This document shows positions 50,370 to 56,631 of a DNA stretch of 56,631 bases, one piece after another. The notes under the pieces were generated by a model that was not told the DNA's origin, ran no database searches, and saw nothing but the letters and a program-made list of their open reading frames with translations. Numbering within the stretch: position 1 is the first letter of the stretch; each line of letters opens with the position of its first letter. The position numbers and the translations under genes were made by a program. Source of the stretch: Methanocorpusculum sp. UBA424 (lineage in GTDB: Archaea > Halobacteriota > Methanomicrobia > Methanomicrobiales > Methanocorpusculaceae); contig DAHC01000006.1 of NCBI GenBank assembly GCA_002498375.1, positions 1 through 56,631 on the forward strand, written 5' to 3'.

Positions 50370-51314
50370 ATGGCATTGAGCTTACGTGATAAGGAAATAC
50401 AGGCAGCGGAACGATCCAGAAAATCAGCAGAACAGGGAGATGCAGCTGCACAACTGAATCTTGGGCGGTGTTATGCCAAAGGGGAGGGCGTGGAGAAAGA
50501 TCCGGATAAGGCGGCATACTGGTTCATGAAAGCAGCAGAACAGGGAGATGTAACTGCACAAAAAACTCTCGGGGTGTGTTATTTCGACGGAAATGGGGTA
50601 GAGAAAGATAATGATAAGTCAATATACTGGTTCAGGAAAGCAGCGGAACAGGGAAATGCATTCGCACAATACTCTCTCGGGGTATTATATAAGAGTGGTG
50701 AAGAGGCGGTGTATTGGTACAGAAAAGCAGCAGAACAGGGGAATGCACCTTCACAAAAAAATCTCGGGTGGTGTTATGCCAACGGGGAGGGAGTGGAGAA
50801 AGATCAAAATAAGGCGGTGTATTGGTACAGAAAAGCAGCAGAACAGGGAAATGCATTAGCACAACTTTATCTCGGGCGGTGTTATGCCAAGGGGGAGGGA
50901 GTGGAGAAAGATCTGGATAAGGCGGTATGCTGGTTCACAAACGCAGCAGAAAAGGGAAATGCAGAAGCACAATACATTCTTGGGGTGCGGTATGCCAGGG
51001 GGGAGGGAGTGGAGAAGGACCAGGATAAGGCGGCATACTGGTTAACGAAAGCAGCTGAACGGGGATATGCAAAAGCACAAAACTATCTTGGGGTGCGGTA
51101 TGCCGGGGGTGAGGGGGTGGAGAAGGATCAGGATAAGGCAGTATATTGGTTTACAAAAGCAGCGAAAAAGGGAAATGCAGAGGCACAGCTGAATCTCGGG
51201 CGGTGTTATGAAAAGGGTGAGGGAGTGGGGACGGATCAGAAAAAGGCGGTATATTGGTACAAAAAAGCAGCAGAAAAGGGAAATGCAGAGGCACAAAAAA
51301 AGATTGGAAGGTGA
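50370..51314 (+). CDS. Sel1-repeat (TPR-like) protein
   Basis: A 314-aa protein made of about eight 36-residue Sel1 repeats with consensus A-AQ-LG-CYA-GEGVEKD--KA-YW--KAAEQG-. The third repeat (AQYSLGVLYKSGEEAVYWYRKAAEQ cut short) has lost about eight residues. Sel1 repeats bind other proteins. There is no signal peptide, so it is probably cytoplasmic. DNA repeats follow the 108-base units and are likely to change length by slippage. Neighbours give no clue to partner. Confidence 0.9.
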   Translation: MALSLRDKEIQAAERSRKSAEQGDAAAQLNLGRCYAKGEGVEKDPDKAAYWFMKAAEQGDVTAQKTLGVCYFDGNGVEKDNDKSIYWFRKAAEQGNAFAQYSLGVLYKSGEEAVYWYRKAAEQGNAPSQKNLGWCYANGEGVEKDQNKAVYWYRKAAEQGNALAQLYLGRCYAKGEGVEKDLDKAVCWFTNAAEKGNAEAQYILGVRYARGEGVEKDQDKAAYWLTKAAERGYAKAQNYLGVRYAGGEGVEKDQDKAVYWFTKAAKKGNAEAQLNLGRCYEKGEGVGTDQKKAVYWYKKAAEKGNAEAQKKIGR

Positions 51315-51359
51315 TCCCCTAATATTTGAGCCGCAAGGATCAGTCTTATTGATATCATA

Positions 51360-51545
51360 AACAGGATATCTCCGCCGCGGATCCTTCGTCCAAAGCTGAC
51401 GGCAGACGTCAAGGGGAGGTGGATGAGGAAGTCGACGACATAAGATGAGGCCTCCCCCTTCGCTTCGCTCGGCTCACCCCGCAGTCGCAAGTTTCCTTCG
51501 AACACTTGCTTGGCTAAGATCGCCGACTTCGTCGCCACCCCGCCT
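51360..51545. repeat. Modular palindromic repeat (block B)
   Basis: A gene-free GC-rich block. Bases 51448-51482 are identical to 54450-54484 (35 bases, beginning AGGCCTCCCCCTTCGCTTCG). It also contains CGACTTCGTCGCCACCCC, found again at block D, and an interrupted CAAGT/ACTTG hairpin followed by GCTTGGCTAAG. It ends three bases before the toxin gene's 3' end, so it could act as its terminator. Confidence 0.7.
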
Positions 51546-51547
51546 AC

Positions 51548-51811
51548 TCAAAGGGCCTTATAGATATCCCGCCGGTTTCCGACATTCAAAACAAGGATCA
51601 CGAGCTGCGCATTATTCAGCGTAAAGAGTATCCGGTATTCTCCCATGCGGTGAGAAAATATCGGGACGTCGCGTTCTCCTTTCAGCCGCTTCATATGTGC
51701 TGCGGGATCTTTCGCCAGCTCGTCAATACTGTCCAAAATACGTAATTGGACGTCACGCGGAAGTTTTTTGATACTTTTCGCGGCCCTCTGGGTATAGTGA
51801 ACAGCGTACAT
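51548..51811 (-). CDS. RelE/ParE-type toxin
   Basis: An 87-aa protein with the RelE fold pattern: YAVHYTQRAAKSIKKLPRDVQLRILDSIDELAKDP, KRLKGERDVPIFSHRMGEYRILFTLN, ending VILVLNVGNRRDIYKAL. RelE toxins cleave mRNA on the ribosome. The ATG shares one base with the antitoxin stop, so they are co-translated. Length is standard. Confidence 0.9.
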   Translation of the reverse strand: MYAVHYTQRAAKSIKKLPRDVQLRILDSIDELAKDPAAHMKRLKGERDVPIFSHRMGEYRILFTLNNAQLVILVLNVGNRRDIYKAL

Positions 51812-52041
51812 CAGAGACCAAGCTCTAAACGCAGATCCTTTGCAGAGATTACCCGGCCCGCCTTCATATCATCGACGGCCTCTTCGAGCTGGGAGATTTC
51901 CGTCTCGCTCAAAGGCTCGGCATCTTCTGCACAGCTGATCAGGCGGACGATGACATCCGCATAGGTCTCCCGCTGATGGATCTTCAGTGCGTTAAGCCGG
52001 ATCTTCAGATCACTTGGAATAGAAATTGTAGACGTCCCCAT
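51811..52041 (-). CDS. Antitoxin of the RelE-type toxin
   Basis: A 76-aa protein with an N-terminal ribbon-helix-helix-like region (TSTISIPSDLKIRLNALKIHQRETYADVIVRLI, which is a typical archaeal antitoxin motif) and an acidic C-terminus that would bind the toxin. ATG 52041 is chosen because GGGGTG lies nine bases upstream; an earlier ATG at 52083 adds 14 unlikely residues. It precedes the toxin gene on the minus strand. Confidence 0.85.
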   Translation of the reverse strand: MGTSTISIPSDLKIRLNALKIHQRETYADVIVRLISCAEDAEPLSETEISQLEEAVDDMKAGRVISAKDLRLELGL

Positions 52042-52061
52042 ATTGTATGACACCCCAGTGT

Positions 52062-52072
52062 TAGTTGTACTA
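52062..52072. promoter_or_regulatory. Likely operator of the toxin-antitoxin operon
   Basis: TAGTTGTACTA is a short dyad (TAGT/ACTA) 20-30 bases upstream of the antitoxin start, next to CTATAG. Ribbon-helix-helix antitoxins usually repress their own promoter at such a site. Confidence 0.4.
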
Positions 52073-52083
52073 TAGGGCGACAT

Positions 52084-52783
52084 TGGACGATAAATGTTTA
52101 GGTGGCGGACCGACCCGTAGGCTCACCCTCAAAGGCACATTATCCCTCAACTCGTTTTATCCATCTATGTGTCTATCTACACAAATTCGAAAAATGATGT
52201 CCCCCTCCAGACTACGTCCGGACGTAAACAGACAGATAGATGTTTATGTACCTATCTATGCATCTATCTGCATGGATAAAAACCGTCTCTCTCTCTCTCT
52301 CTCTCTCTCGTCTGTACTTAAAATAATATAATATATGGATAAAAAATAAGTGATTGATGAGGAGTTTTTTCTTCCCGTATTTACTTACTTACGGACGGAC
52401 TTTTCCTCCCCCAGTCTTTTTTTCAACACATATAGATATGTAGATACACATCTGTATAGGGGATTTTTCCAGCCGAAATACCGATCCATTGGGCGGAAAT
52501 CGAAGAGATCGGCGGGAGAAAGGGCAGCTGAGGGGGTTTTTCCGGGTCTTTGCCAAGAGAACGTGTGTGGAGAGATGCGGGCATTTCCATTCGCAGATGG
52601 GGTTTTCGAGTTGAGTTTGATGTGATGTGGGGGTGGGTGAGGGGGATTTGATGAGGAATTTTGGCGGGATGAAGAGGTTTTTGGAGTCGAAGTCGTGTTT
52701 TTCGAGTGGAGAATTGAGTGGTTTTTGGATAGAGATGAGGTGTTTGGACGGCTCACCTGAATTTCAATAAGAGGATATTTCCA
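52084..52783. other. Gene-free low-complexity stretch
   Basis: About 700 bases with no credible gene. It holds GCCACC-type fragments of the palindromic repeat near 52100-52130, a perfect 10-bp inverted repeat CAGATAGATG/CATCTATCTG (52233-52242, 52261-52270), a (TC)12 tract at 52286-52309, and purine-skewed sequence at 52620-52750. Reading frames there translate to Ser/Pro/Thr-rich low-complexity strings, so I treat them as chance. Confidence 0.6.
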
Positions 52784-53170
52784 CCGCGGGCCGACTTACA
52801 TGTCTAACGACTTGATCAGCTAAGGAACCTAAAGGTTCCCGCCTCCGCGCCGAAGTCGCGTCCCCGCACCCCAATTCAAAAAAAGAGGAGGGTAAGATAT
52901 GATAAGAAAAACCCGCACGCGGGTTTTTCCCCAGCATTTGTCCAAGAGCCAAAGACTCTTGAGACGTCTCACGAGCTTTCAGCTCGTGGACTTTTCCAGA
53001 CGGCGTGCGATTCCTTCGCAGGCGAAGCCCAAATGGGCAAAGCCCATTTGAGGCGGCACGCAAATCTTCGATTTGCACGCATAAGCCGGAGCAGAGCACG
53101 ACGACGCAAGAAAAATGCGATTCGCGTTAATTCGCGGAGATTCGCGGTTATTTTTCTCTCGTATCCGCAC
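52784..53170. repeat. Modular palindromic repeat (block C)
   Basis: A dense chain of perfect hairpins: GAACC/GGTTC, AAAAACCCGC/GCGGGTTTTT (52907-52928), CAAGAG/CTCTTG, CACGAGCT/AGCTCGTG, AAATGGGC/GCCCATTT and GCAAATC/GATTTGC. The AAACCCGC hairpin followed by CCAGCATTT recurs twice in block F. The AAAAATGCGATTCGCG module at 53112-53127 recurs inverted at about 56340-56355. No protein is encoded. Its 3' end abuts the membrane-protein gene. Confidence 0.75.
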
Positions 53171-53187
53171 ACAACCTCGCAATTACC

Positions 53188-53820
53188 TCATTCATCGTGT
53201 GTTTCAGAAAGTACAGTGTCGCTTTTTGCTATCTCTTTTTGGCGAGATTGAATAAAATTTAGTCGTTCGGTTCCAAACATCCAGAATATTTTATAGAGAT
53301 TAAGGAAACCCAATATAGTGTATAAAAATAGGGATGTAGCCACGCCTAATAATATCGCGCCACTCCATCCTGAAAGAACAAACATATATGAAATTACTAG
53401 AACTACAATCGCGAAGACAATATTTACTATCCCAATTATTACCGGCTCATAAAATAGGAATAACATTGAGAAATAAATATTATTTTTTCTAAGAAAATGA
53501 ATGAATCTATCTTCAATATTAGCAAAATTAACAGCAATAAATCCGGCAGTACTTATTGATATAAGAGCGATTGTTCCCGGAATGGAGATTGGAAGTATCG
53601 ATTTCAGTGCATAAGCATTCGTAGTAGGTGCTAAAATACCTGCAATAAAGATAATGATAACACCAATTATTGCCGAAATGATAAATGTGGGATGACTAAC
53701 CCAATCTTTAATTGTGTAATTCTCCCTTATTTCTTGAATCATCGCAGATTCAAAACTCTGAATCTTTTTTGAGGGGATTTCAGGACTTGGAGGAATCTCT
53801 TCATTTATTGATTCTGTCAT
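53188..53820 (-). CDS. Four-helix membrane protein of unknown function
   Basis: A 210-aa protein not recognised. The first about 45 residues are polar with a Pro/Glu-rich start (NEEIPPSPEIPSKKI). Four hydrophobic helices follow (from about FIISAIIGVIIIFIAGIL, SIPGTIALISISTAGFIAV, IYFSMLFLFYEPVIIG through the next helix, and ILLGVATSLFLYTILGFL), then a charged tail. It is AT-rich compared with neighbours. It starts 18 bases after three tandem small genes on the same strand and likely shares their transcript. Confidence 0.8.
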   Translation of the reverse strand: MTESINEEIPPSPEIPSKKIQSFESAMIQEIRENYTIKDWVSHPTFIISAIIGVIIIFIAGILAPTTNAYALKSILPISIPGTIALISISTAGFIAVNFANIEDRFIHFLRKNNIYFSMLFLFYEPVIIGIVNIVFAIVVLVISYMFVLSGWSGAILLGVATSLFLYTILGFLNLYKIFWMFGTERLNFIQSRQKEIAKSDTVLSETHDE

Positions 53821-53838
53821 GAAAAATAGGCCTTTGAT

Positions 53839-53985
53839 CTACTTTTTCTGATTAGTGTTTGCCTTGGGCGAATTCACAGGGTTTTGAGAAGTTTGCGTTT
53901 GTGCTTTTTGAATTCGAGACTGACATTTTTGAGGGGACAGACTCAGTTCACGTCTCTTTTTTCCTGATTCATTTGAATTTTTCAT
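53839..53985 (-). CDS. Small basic protein, third of a tandem family
   Basis: A 48-aa protein: MKNSNESGKKRRELSLSP then QKCQSRIQKAQTQTSQN and a Lys/Asn-rich tail. It is a diverged paralogue of the next two small proteins, aligned by SLSPQKCQSRIQKAQT. Its ATG overlaps the previous gene's stop (ATGA), so the three are translationally coupled. The pattern is not that of random frames: three in-frame paralogues in a row. Function unknown. Confidence 0.6.
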   Translation of the reverse strand: MKNSNESGKKRRELSLSPQKCQSRIQKAQTQTSQNPVNSPKANTNQKK

Positions 53986-54113
53986 TTTGACCCTTTCATT
54001 TTTGGTTCATTGGGTTGTTTTGGAGTCTGGGCATTACGAATACGGCTCTGAACTTTTTTAGGGTCCAGAGATTTTCTACCGACATTTTCCCAGGATTCAT
54101 TTGAATCTGTCAT
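53982..54113 (-). CDS. Small basic protein, second of a tandem family
   Basis: A 43-aa protein: MTDSNESWENVGRKSLD, then PKKVQSRIRNAQTPKQPNEP and MKGSK. It aligns over its whole length with the first copy through KSL--KKVQ-RIR-A-TPKQP-EPK-K-SK. It overlaps by four bases the stop of the first copy and the start of the third (ATGA at both ends). Lys/Arg-rich, no transmembrane helix. No known family recognised. Confidence 0.65.
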   Translation of the reverse strand: MTDSNESWENVGRKSLDPKKVQSRIRNAQTPKQPNEPKMKGSK

Positions 54114-54232
54114 TTTGACTCTTTCGTTTTTGGTTCAATAGGTTGTTTTGGAGTATGGGCATCGCGAATACGCTTCTGAACTTTTTTTCCTGACAAAGAT
54201 TTCTGAAAGTCTGACTCAGCATAATCGACCAT
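54110..54232 (-). CDS. Small basic protein, first of a tandem family
   Basis: A 40-aa protein: MVDYAESDFQKSLSGK, KVQKRIRDAHTPKQPIEP, KTKESK. It heads a run of three tandem paralogues that share KKVQ-RIR-A-TPKQP-EPK. A clear TATA element (54255-54262) predicts transcription starting within about ten bases of its ATG, so the messenger is probably leaderless. The four-helix membrane protein gene follows downstream. Function unknown. Confidence 0.65.
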   Translation of the reverse strand: MVDYAESDFQKSLSGKKVQKRIRDAHTPKQPIEPKTKESK

Positions 54233-54254
54233 GGTAAATTATATGTGATGTTGG

Positions 54255-54262
54255 TATATAAA
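54255..54262 (-). promoter_or_regulatory. TATA box of the small-protein operon
   Basis: On the minus strand TTTATATA is preceded by a GC/A-rich BRE-like stretch (GGTTAGGGG). It lies about 23-30 bases before the ATG at 54232, so transcripts should be leaderless or nearly so. Confidence 0.6.
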
Positions 54263-54384
54263 CCCCTAACCGCGCGGTGCGATAATGCCACGTTTTTTTG
54301 GAAAAACAAGAGATCAATGAGTGGAAAGAGATATTTACACAGTTATTTTTTGATGTGAGATAACACGTTAGAGCAGTACATCCA

Positions 54385-54545
54385 CTCACAAGTCTATCGA
54401 CTTGCTCGGCTGAGGTTGCCCGCTTTCAGCGTCCGACCCGCCTCCACTAAGGCCTCCCCCTTCGCTTCGCTCGGCTCACCCCGCCACTCACAAACCTTCG
54501 GTTTGCTCAGCTAAGGGCGTCGACTTCGTCGCCACCCCACCCAAT
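54385..54545. repeat. Modular palindromic repeat (block D)
   Basis: Gene-free GC-rich block upstream of pth2. It contains CAAGTC/GACTTG and CAAACC/GGTTTG hairpins, each followed by a GCTCGGCTGAGG or GCTCAGCTAAGG core, the 35-base stretch (54450-54484) identical to block B, and CGACTTCGTCGCCACCCC. The same constant core with different hairpins in front suggests a modular build. Confidence 0.75.
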
Positions 54546-54587
54546 ATATGCCTTTATCCCCCTTCACCCCAAATAGTACCCACACCA

Positions 54588-54953
54588 ATGACCGGCGGAG
54601 AAGAAGTATTCAAATATAAACAGTGCCTCATCCTCAGAAGCGACATAAAACTCAGCTGCGGAAAAATGTGTGCCCAGGCAGCCCATGCCTCCATCGGCGC
54701 CTACGAAAAAGCCTCACTTGCCGACAAAAAAGAATGGCTCCGGGAAGGCCAGAAAAAAGTCGCCCTCAAAGCCTCCGGCGAACGAGCCCTCTACGAACTC
54801 AAATTCGCTGCAGAAATGGCAGGCGTCCCTGCCTCCCTAATCGTCGACGCCGGATACACCGAGATCCCCCCCGGAACCATCACCGCTCTTGGAATCGGGC
54901 CCGCAAAAGCCGAACTCATCAATAAAATAACCGGACACCTCCCCCTCCTCTGA
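54588..54953 (+). CDS. pth2: Archaeal peptidyl-tRNA hydrolase Pth2
   Basis: A 121-aa Pth2 with KQCLILRSDIKLSCGKMCAQAAHASIGAYEKA near the N-terminus (conserved K, GK and AQ-AH residues), and DAGYTEIPPGTITALGIGP near the end. It frees stalled peptidyl-tRNA. It lies one base before truD, so the two are co-transcribed. Archaeal and eukaryotic type, unrelated to bacterial Pth. Codon use leans strongly to C-ending codons. Confidence 0.95.
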   Translation: MTGGEEVFKYKQCLILRSDIKLSCGKMCAQAAHASIGAYEKASLADKKEWLREGQKKVALKASGERALYELKFAAEMAGVPASLIVDAGYTEIPPGTITALGIGPAKAELINKITGHLPLL

Positions 54954-54954
54954 C

Positions 54955-56223
54955 ATGAAACCATCCACCCACCCCCTCGAAATCGACCTCGGCATGCGGT
55001 ACTACGCCACCAGCAAGCCTGGCATCGGCGGACGTCTGCGAACGACGCCCGAAGACTTCGTCGTCGAAGAACTCCCCATCACCTTCACCAACACCGGACC
55101 CTACACCATCTGCAAACTCACCAAACGCTCCTGGGAACACCAGCACGCCATGCACGAGATCACCGACCGGTTAAGGATCAGCCAGAAACGCATCGGATGG
55201 GCAGGCACCAAAGACAAAAACGCCGTCACCACCCAGTACATCTCCCTCTACAACGTCCCGGCGGAAGTCCTTGAGAACCTCAACATCAAAGACATGATCA
55301 TAGAACCGGTCGCAACCCACCAGTTCTCCCTCGGACTCGGGCAGCTTCAGGGAAACAGATTCAAAATTACCCTTCGTGACTGCGAACCGGATAATCTCGC
55401 AGAAACCACCGCCGCGATCGCAGGCGAAATAGCGGCCGGCATCCCCAACTACTACGGGCTCCAGAGATTCGGCGCCCTCAAACCCGTCACCCACAAAATG
55501 GGATACCACATCCTTCGAAACGAATTCAAAGAAGCCGTCGACCTCTACGTCGGAGGCTGCTTCCCGCACGAATCCGAACAGATCCAGAACGCCCGCAGAG
55601 CCTTCGCAAAAACCGGAGACGCAAAAACCGCCCTCTACGAACTGCCGCCCTGGCTCTCTTATGAGCGGATCATGCTCGACTCCCTCGCCAAAAACCCCGG
55701 CGACTACGGAGCGGCCCTCCAGGCAATGCCCCCAAAACTCCTTTCTATGTTCGTCTCGGCATACCAGTCCTGGCTCTTCAACATCGCCCTCTCGAAACGG
55801 TGCGAAGACGGGACTCCGCTCAACGATCCGAGAATCGGCGAACATCTCGAGTTCACGAACGGGCGGATCGACACCGTCTCCGGGAAAAACATCGCGACCG
55901 CCCGCCAGCACATGAAACGCGGAAGATGCTTCGTCGTCGGCTGGATGCCCGGAAAGACCCTCCCGGTCGCTCCCGGACCGCTGGAAGAGACGATGACCGC
56001 CCAGATGGAGAAGGACAGTATCTCCATGCAGAGCTTTGCAGACGCCGCAGAATTCGTCAAAACCAACTTCGACGGAGCCCACAGGAGAATTTCTCTTGCG
56101 ACCGAAGTAGAAACCGTGGTGTTTGAAAACACCGTTCAGCTGAGCTTCGTTCTGCCTCCCGGCCATTACGCAACCACGGTCGCAAGGGAATTCATGCAGG
56201 CAGCTCCCGAAAAGATGGTCTGA
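54955..56223 (+). CDS. truD: tRNA pseudouridine synthase TruD
   Basis: A 422-aa protein of the TruD family, which makes pseudouridine-13 in tRNA-Glu and related sites. The N-terminus has RTTPEDFVVEELP, the catalytic Asp is Asp87 in GWAGTKDKNAVTTQ, and NYYGLQRFGALKPVTHKMG follows near residue 163, as in all TruD. The C-terminal insertion domain is present. It follows pth2 by one base. Length is normal for archaeal TruD. Confidence 0.95.
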   Translation: MKPSTHPLEIDLGMRYYATSKPGIGGRLRTTPEDFVVEELPITFTNTGPYTICKLTKRSWEHQHAMHEITDRLRISQKRIGWAGTKDKNAVTTQYISLYNVPAEVLENLNIKDMIIEPVATHQFSLGLGQLQGNRFKITLRDCEPDNLAETTAAIAGEIAAGIPNYYGLQRFGALKPVTHKMGYHILRNEFKEAVDLYVGGCFPHESEQIQNARRAFAKTGDAKTALYELPPWLSYERIMLDSLAKNPGDYGAALQAMPPKLLSMFVSAYQSWLFNIALSKRCEDGTPLNDPRIGEHLEFTNGRIDTVSGKNIATARQHMKRGRCFVVGWMPGKTLPVAPGPLEETMTAQMEKDSISMQSFADAAEFVKTNFDGAHRRISLATEVETVVFENTVQLSFVLPPGHYATTVAREFMQAAPEKMV

Positions 56224-56309
56224 CGGCCCCAACTCGTTTTTTGCTAAGAGTTACGCGGTGTCGGCGTTGCTCCAATTTGGGAAAGAGATTGTCGGGTGTG
56301 GAAACATGA

Positions 56310-56631
56310 GAATTCCACCGCGAATAATCGCGAATAATCGCGAATCGCATTTTTCCAGTTCCGCCCTCTTGACCTTCGGTCGCGTCCCTACGCTTCGCCT
56401 CATCGGCACCGCGTGGCCGGGACGGCGGAACGAAAAATGCTGGAAAACCCGCGTCGCGGGTTTTCTATTAAGAATCTGAAATCCTTGTAATAATAATAGA
56501 GATCAGTATTTCTCGGGAGAAAACCCGCGACGCGGGTTTTCCAGCATTTTCCACGCTGGCGTTCCGGCCACGCGGAGCCGATGAGGCGTAGCGTAGGAAC
56601 GCGGCCGAGGAGTGAAACGACGAGGACAAGA
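56310..56631. repeat. Long inverted repeat built of palindromic modules (block F)
   Basis: After truD the sequence has three CGCGAATAAT-type units (about 56319-56348). Then two arms of about 100 bases in opposite orientation follow: 56365-56466 and 56518-56631, separated by about 50 AT-rich bases. Both carry the AAAACCCGCG/CGCGGGTTTT hairpin (56444-56464 and 56520-56540) and the CCTACGC...CGCCTCATCGGC...CGCGTGGCCGG series. The arms are imperfect matches. The block runs off the window end, so its far side is unseen. Confidence 0.75.

Noticed and set aside
52385..52756. 123-codon minus-strand frame rich in Ser, Pro and Thr
   Set aside because: Product comes from purine-skewed low-complexity DNA; no motif, no ribosome site.
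55171..56232. 353-codon frame opposite truD
   Set aside because: truD is well supported by the GTKDKNA motif; this frame results from strongly C-ending codons in truD.
49882..56631. CRISPR array
   Set aside because: The repeat blocks are irregular, lack constant-length spacers, and no cas genes are present.

Overview
The window reads as chromosome from a hydrogenotrophic, formate-using methanogenic archaeon. Markers are the methyl-coenzyme M reductase genes mcrB, mcrG and mcrA, F420-dependent formate dehydrogenase subunits, FmdE, archaeal-type peptidyl-tRNA hydrolase and TruD, small CbiX/CfbA, and archaeal TATA promoters with short leaders. Gene content and style suggest Methanomicrobiales, probably a Methanocorpusculum-like organism. 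That placement is inference, because no 16S gene is present.

Layout. 1-1300: end of fdhA and complete fdhB. 1484-3706 (minus): a DUF71 ATP pyrophosphatase overlapping a glutaminase-less CobQ-like protein, then FmdE. 3829-8486 (plus): a BtuFCD/FecBCD-type metal or corrinoid ABC importer interleaved with two TrmO-like genes, then the CbiX/CfbA chelatase. 8595-9601: cbiM-cbiN. 9639-15302 (minus): an eight-gene anaerobic corrin-ring operon, cbiT-L-F-G-H-C-D-E. 15899-17958 (minus): cbiQ-cbiO, the other half of the cobalt ECF transporter. 18037-19338: cbiA/cfbB. Together these supply the metal, uptake and ring chemistry for B12 and probably F430. 19378-23812: ClC channel, dicarboxylate symporter and a condensation-like acyltransferase. 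23925-27759 (minus): mcrBGA, without mcrD or mcrC between B and G.

28505-37076: a heavy-metal P-type ATPase with a separate HMA protein, a structured leader, an SSS symporter with a 42-aa accessory protein, a glycine-betaine ABC importer and an EamA transporter. 37291-39704 (minus): a second fdhB paired with a shortened FdhA paralogue that has lost the active-site segment. 39940-42369 (minus): two ferredoxin-MinD ATPases plus a tandem NifX-like protein, resembling an Orp-type cluster. 42455-45848: transglutaminase-like protein, a methylthioadenosine/deoxyadenosine salvage pair and CcdA. 45998-46069: tRNA-Ala(GGC).

46323-56631 is more accessory: YczE-like, GDPD, iron-sulfur flavoprotein, YeiH-like, a Sel1-repeat protein, a RelE-type toxin-antitoxin pair, and an AT-rich operon of three tandem paralogous small proteins (40-48 aa) with a four-helix membrane protein of unknown function. 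This part is studded with modular GC-rich palindromic repeats that I do not see in the first 49 kb. Housekeeping genes pth2 and truD sit between two such repeat blocks.

The most unusual items are the triple small-protein operon, the modular palindromic repeats, the FdhA paralogue without an active site, the CbiQ carrying a CbiM-like metal-binding N-terminus, and the structured RNA before the SSS transporter.
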